Shown here piece by piece: positions 61,434 through 64,000 of a stretch of 64,000 nucleotides of DNA. The stretch lies in NCBI RefSeq assembly GCF_900142785.1, contig NZ_FRCD01000014.1, positions 113,917-177,916 of the forward strand, given 5' to 3'. Below the pieces are notes generated by a model. That model ran no database searches. It saw only the letters and a program-made list of their open reading frames with translations, and was not told where the DNA came from. The position numbers and the translations under genes were made by a program. Origin of the DNA: Chryseobacterium carnipullorum. GTDB lineage: Bacteria > Bacteroidota > Bacteroidia > Flavobacteriales > Weeksellaceae. Every line of letters begins with the position of its first letter. The stretch's first letter is position 1.

Positions 61434-61928
61434 TTAAAAGGCTATTAGTTTAACACCTGAAGGAACTTTCCCTTCTATTTTAAGAATCAATATGGGATTC
61501 TTTTCTTTATTCAATAAATATTCTTCGTTATCAATTTCTTTATAATAGACCTTTAGAAAAGATTTCTCCTCTTCTATCTTCTCTATTTCAATATCTCCAT
61601 ATTCCTTTGTTTTCAATTGAGGTTTCAGTACAAGAAGAAATTCATTTTCAGACAATGTAGGAATTGGCTGCGACCGGGAAAATCTTTTATCTTCCATTAC
61701 GCTGTATAATTTTACTGTTTCCTCAAAAGATTGTACTAAGGTATACTCTTTTAAAAGTATACTCTTATTCAGCCTTCGTACTTCCGAAAATTTTATCTCA
61801 TTATTATTTCTACTCATTCCTGACTCTGTTTTAACGACATTTTTTGTAGCAGAAACGTTTGTGCAACCTGCTCCACCTCCAAATCCAAACAAAAGCAAAA
61901 GAAAGATTAACAAAAATACTCTTTTCAT
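61434..61928 (-). CDS. Lipoprotein of unknown function upstream of the protease gene
   Basis: A 164-residue protein with a signal peptide and lipobox (LLLFGFGGGAGCTN, Cys at about 22) and a small charged domain of unknown fold (SILLKEYTLVQSFEETVKLY, then NEFLLVLKPQLKTKEYGDIE). I start at the ATG at 61926-61928, because the signal peptide MKRVFLLIFLLLL begins there. The 17-bp distance to the protease gene suggests joint expression, and possibly a related role, but nothing in the sequence shows this. Confidence 0.7.
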   Translation of the reverse strand: MKRVFLLIFLLLLFGFGGGAGCTNVSATKNVVKTESGMSRNNNEIKFSEVRRLNKSILLKEYTLVQSFEETVKLYSVMEDKRFSRSQPIPTLSENEFLLVLKPQLKTKEYGDIEIEKIEEEKSFLKVYYKEIDNEEYLLNKEKNPILILKIEGKVPSGVKLIAF

Positions 61929-62434
61929 TATGAAAATATTAATATGCAAATGTAAATATTCATATTTAGCATTTTGAATATTTTTTCAAAAAAAATTATT
62001 CAATAAACACAAATCTACCCCAAAACCTTGTAATGAGTCGTTAAAATTACATAATTGTTAAAATAAATGATCAATTAACAGACAAAAGCAGTTATCCAAA
62101 CATTTACCTTTATAAAAACGAAACTATAAGCAACTTATTATGCATCAGGTCCTGTAAAGTTATCAGAGTTTATTTACAAAAATATTCTTATCCTCAGTTG
62201 ATTCAGGTAACATGAGATATTTACTTTGAATGAGCTCTCTATTTCTGATAGGCATGACTATAGAAAAGAATATAAAAATCAATAATTTTATACATCCTGT
62301 TTTGTAAATCTTTTGTAAAATGAGTTCAGTCAATTGATTTTCAACTGAATAAAATTTTACTGGCATAATACATTCTATTTACAATTAATTTCTGGCCACC
62401 ACTCCTAATTTTACTTCATCAAAAAAATAATGTT
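61929..62434. other. 506-bp AT-rich gap
   Basis: No recognised RNA, repeat or promoter. The only open frame of note is at 62163-62366. Confidence 0.6.
62163..62366 (-). CDS. Possible small protein (67 aa), doubtful
   Basis: An ATG-initiated frame of 67 codons with a hydrophobic stretch (LLIFIFFSIVMP). No family, promoter or neighbour supports it; it could be spurious. Confidence 0.2.
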   Translation of the reverse strand: MPVKFYSVENQLTELILQKIYKTGCIKLLIFIFFSIVMPIRNRELIQSKYLMLPESTEDKNIFVNKL

Positions 62435-63394
62435 ATGAAAAAGTTCGTATTACTGGTTGCTATATCAAGCACTTTTATCATGTGTAAAAAGAGTGAAGCA
62501 GCACACTCTCAGATTGAAGATACTTTACATGCTGCGGACAGTGCGGCAACCGAATTTCATGAAACCGTGAATTCTATCAATCAAACGGCAGACAAAATGA
62601 TGGATTCGGCTCATGTCAAAATAAAAGATTTTGAAGATACCAAAGGAGAAATTCAGCAGAAGATTGAAAATACTGCCAAAATAGTAGATTCCTTATCTGA
62701 TAAAATTGCATCCACAAAACTGGAATCAAAAATCGAGAAAAAAGATTCAACGAATAAAAAAACTGAAAAGGTAGTTGTTAACGTCCCGGCTCCAAAGGTG
62801 ATCAAAGAAACCAAGATCATTTATAGAAATCAATCAAAAAATGACAGCTATGAGTTGAATGCTCCTAAAAACATAATGGTAAAAACCGGATTGCTGTCTG
62901 TAAAAGCAGACAATGCAGAAACCGTAAAAGAACTCGTAAAAGAGGAAACGATAAAAAACAACGGATACGTAAAAAGTGAAGAGCTTTCTTATGTTTCTGC
63001 AGAGCCCGTAAGACACGAGTCTGCCTATTCCGAAACAAACCAGAAAGTCTACTATATGGATATCAGGGTTCCTATCCGGAATTTTGATGATTTAATGAAT
63101 GATCTGAGCAGAATTGGGGAGGTAGACAATAAAAACATTCAGGTTTCCGGCAATCATTATACGGATAATACACTATGTACTATAACAGTGACCCTTACCG
63201 ATCAATCAGATATTGAAAAAGAACCTAAAACTTTCGGTGGAAAATCACTCGCAGCCATTTCATCCGGCTGGGGTGTCATTACTTCTGTCTTTCTTTTCAT
63301 ACTCCCACTCTGGCCCCTACTTCTCATCGGAGGTATAGCTTATTATTTTTATAAGAAGAAAAATAAAAAAACAACTGACAACAATCCTCAATAG
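62435..63394 (+). CDS. DUF4349 lipoprotein
   Basis: A 319-residue protein with a lipobox (STFIMCKK, Cys17), a long helical, probably coiled-coil region (about 22-100), a DUF4349 domain (about 145-285; MVKTGLLSVKADNAETVKEL, then MDIRVPIRNFDDLMNDLSRI) and a C-terminal transmembrane segment (about 283-305) followed by a lysine-rich tail. DUF4349 proteins are envelope proteins of unknown function. A lipobox together with a C-terminal membrane helix is usual for the group. The gene is monocistronic with a clear terminator. Confidence 0.9.
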   Translation: MKKFVLLVAISSTFIMCKKSEAAHSQIEDTLHAADSAATEFHETVNSINQTADKMMDSAHVKIKDFEDTKGEIQQKIENTAKIVDSLSDKIASTKLESKIEKKDSTNKKTEKVVVNVPAPKVIKETKIIYRNQSKNDSYELNAPKNIMVKTGLLSVKADNAETVKELVKEETIKNNGYVKSEELSYVSAEPVRHESAYSETNQKVYYMDIRVPIRNFDDLMNDLSRIGEVDNKNIQVSGNHYTDNTLCTITVTLTDQSDIEKEPKTFGGKSLAAISSGWGVITSVFLFILPLWPLLLIGGIAYYFYKKKNKKTTDNNPQ

Positions 63395-63399
63395 ATCGG

Positions 63400-63430
63400 A
63401 ATCCATCGAAAGATGGATTTTTTAATTTTT
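63400..63430 (+). terminator. Terminator of the DUF4349 gene
   Basis: Perfect 8-bp stem AATCCATC/GATGGATT with the stable tetraloop GAAA, followed by T-rich DNA. Confidence 0.9.
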
Positions 63431-63503
63431 TTTTAATGACTATAAAAAATTAAACCCAATTCTTCTTCTTATATTTATCTTGTTAAGACAAACATCTAAA
63501 TCT

Positions 63504-63788
63504 ATGGATAGCACGTCCCAATTTAAAATGATAATGCCAACGAACAGCACTATTATATCCATGGACATTTAGAAATGGGTGATTTTCCGGCTGAAGGCTA
63601 ATTTATAAAAGATGACCTTTGAAAAAGGTGATGTTAGGATATATTTCAATGGGGCCGAAAATTATCTCAAAAATAGATCTGATAGCTGGATCAGTGGAAA
63701 CCCAAAAGATATTCTGAAAAGTAATTTCTGTTTTACTGACGATATCATTAACAAGTTTCCAAAATCAGATCAGTTGATCATTCTATAA
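63504..63788 (+). pseudogene. Decayed gene of unknown family
   Basis: A protein-like reading can be followed across three lesions. One frame reads DNANEQHYYIHGHLEMGDF then PAEG (63530-63598), meets TAA at 63599-63601 (one change from CAA), and continues FIKDDL. An extra T in 63618-63620 then shifts the frame, after which EKGDVRIYFNGAENYLKNRS continues to DQLIIL and TAA (63786-63788). The first codons MDSTSQFK (ATG at 63504) are in another frame, suggesting a further indel. The intact parent would be about 95 residues. The family is not recognised. The 58-codon ORF from 63612 alone could also be read as a small gene. Confidence 0.6.
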
Positions 63789-63861
63789 AAGATTAAAGAA
63801 TAATATCGCTTGATAAAGCGCTCATATATTATTAAAGTAAGTGGTTTGTAAATAGAAGAGG

Positions 63862-63889
63862 CCGTCTCACAACTGAGGCGGTTTTTTTT
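63862..63889 (+). terminator. Terminator-like hairpin near the insertion sequence
   Basis: Stem CCGTCTCA/TGAGGCGG with one wobble pair, loop CAAC, then eight T. It could also be part of the left end of the insertion sequence. Confidence 0.7.
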
Positions 63890-63916
63890 GGTTATTATTT
63901 TAGGTTTTTATATTTT

Positions 63917-63924
63917 TATATTTG
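63917..63924 (+). promoter_or_regulatory. Possible -7 box of the transposase gene
   Basis: TATATTTG fits TAnnTTTG, 18 bp before the ATG at 63943. Confidence 0.45.
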
Positions 63925-63942
63925 ATAATCAGATATTTGTTT

Positions 63943-64000
63943 ATGAATTTCAAGTATTATAATCAGAATCAGTTGGAGTTGTTTCCCTATAGTTTTGAGG
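63943..64000 (+). mobile_element. Start of an IS1182-like transposase, cut by the window end
   Basis: The last 58 bases encode MNFKYYNQNQLELFPYSFE, which resembles the conserved N-terminus of IS1182-family transposases of Bacteroidota as I know it (F-x-x-YNQ-x-Q-x-x-x-x-PYSF). Only 19 complete codons are present, so the gene is partial here. The left end of the element should lie between the pseudogene and the ATG, perhaps near 63858, but no inverted repeat can be checked without the right end. Confidence 0.7.

Overview
The window looks like chromosomal DNA of a Chryseobacterium-like member of the Flavobacteriia (Bacteroidota). The evidence is AT-rich intergenic DNA, promoters of the Bacteroidota type (TTG, about 20 nt, TAnnTTTG) without clear Shine-Dalgarno sequences, eight secreted proteins with type IX secretion system (T9SS) C-terminal sorting domains, and lineage-typical families (DUF3098 next to ftsX, TIGR02757, DUF3667, DUF4197, choice-of-anchor L). 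No tRNA, rRNA or CRISPR array was recognised.

Layout. 1-510: three tandem 169-172 bp repeats, each with a decayed-looking small ORF and two hairpins. 0.5-7.5 kb: cutC, a Tat-exported glycosylasparaginase, a split YeeE/YedE transporter, a Crp/Fnr regulator, a GH20 hexosaminidase and a DUF4197 protein. 7.7-11.3 kb: the two subunits of a 3-oxoacid CoA-transferase, separated by an oppositely oriented ABC exporter. 11.6-24 kb: a YwqK-repeat protein, a DUF3667 protein, a T9SS metallophosphoesterase, rplS, an alpha/beta hydrolase, an EamA transporter, an M36 metalloprotease and a von Willebrand A protein. 24-37.7 kb: rpsA, a DbpA-like RNA helicase, an SMP-30 lipoprotein, a lone ccoG, an AraC regulator, a reprolysin-like protease, a MerR regulator, a helix-hairpin-helix repeat protein and a beta-propeller lipoprotein. 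37.9-42.8 kb: a compact operon ftsX, DUF3098, uppP, lipoprotein, truB, followed by rluF, with rsmA divergent.

42.9-51.5 kb holds three tandem paralogous genes for very large secreted proteins (choice-of-anchor L, Ig-like modules, type B sorting domain). The middle one is longer because its Ig-like modules have duplicated. 51.7-59 kb: a small membrane protein with an acidic coiled coil of eight near-identical heptads, TIGR02757, rnz, rdgB, a CPBP protease, a tandem pair of unknown membrane paralogues and prfC. 59-64 kb: a second reprolysin-like protease, two lipoproteins, a pseudogene with a stop codon and a frameshift, and the first 19 codons of an IS1182-like transposase cut by the window edge.

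The window mixes housekeeping translation and cell-envelope genes with an extracellular programme (proteases, phosphoesterase, hexosaminidase, adhesin-like proteins) that depends on the Sec/T9SS route, whose own machinery lies elsewhere. Strong hairpin terminators punctuate most units. Several start codons were moved downstream because a promoter box lies inside the longer ORF or because the signal peptide begins later. No clearly new multi-gene system is visible. The best leads are the left-edge repeats, the choice-of-anchor L array, the unknown membrane pair at 55.8-57.2 kb and the pseudogene beside the insertion sequence.
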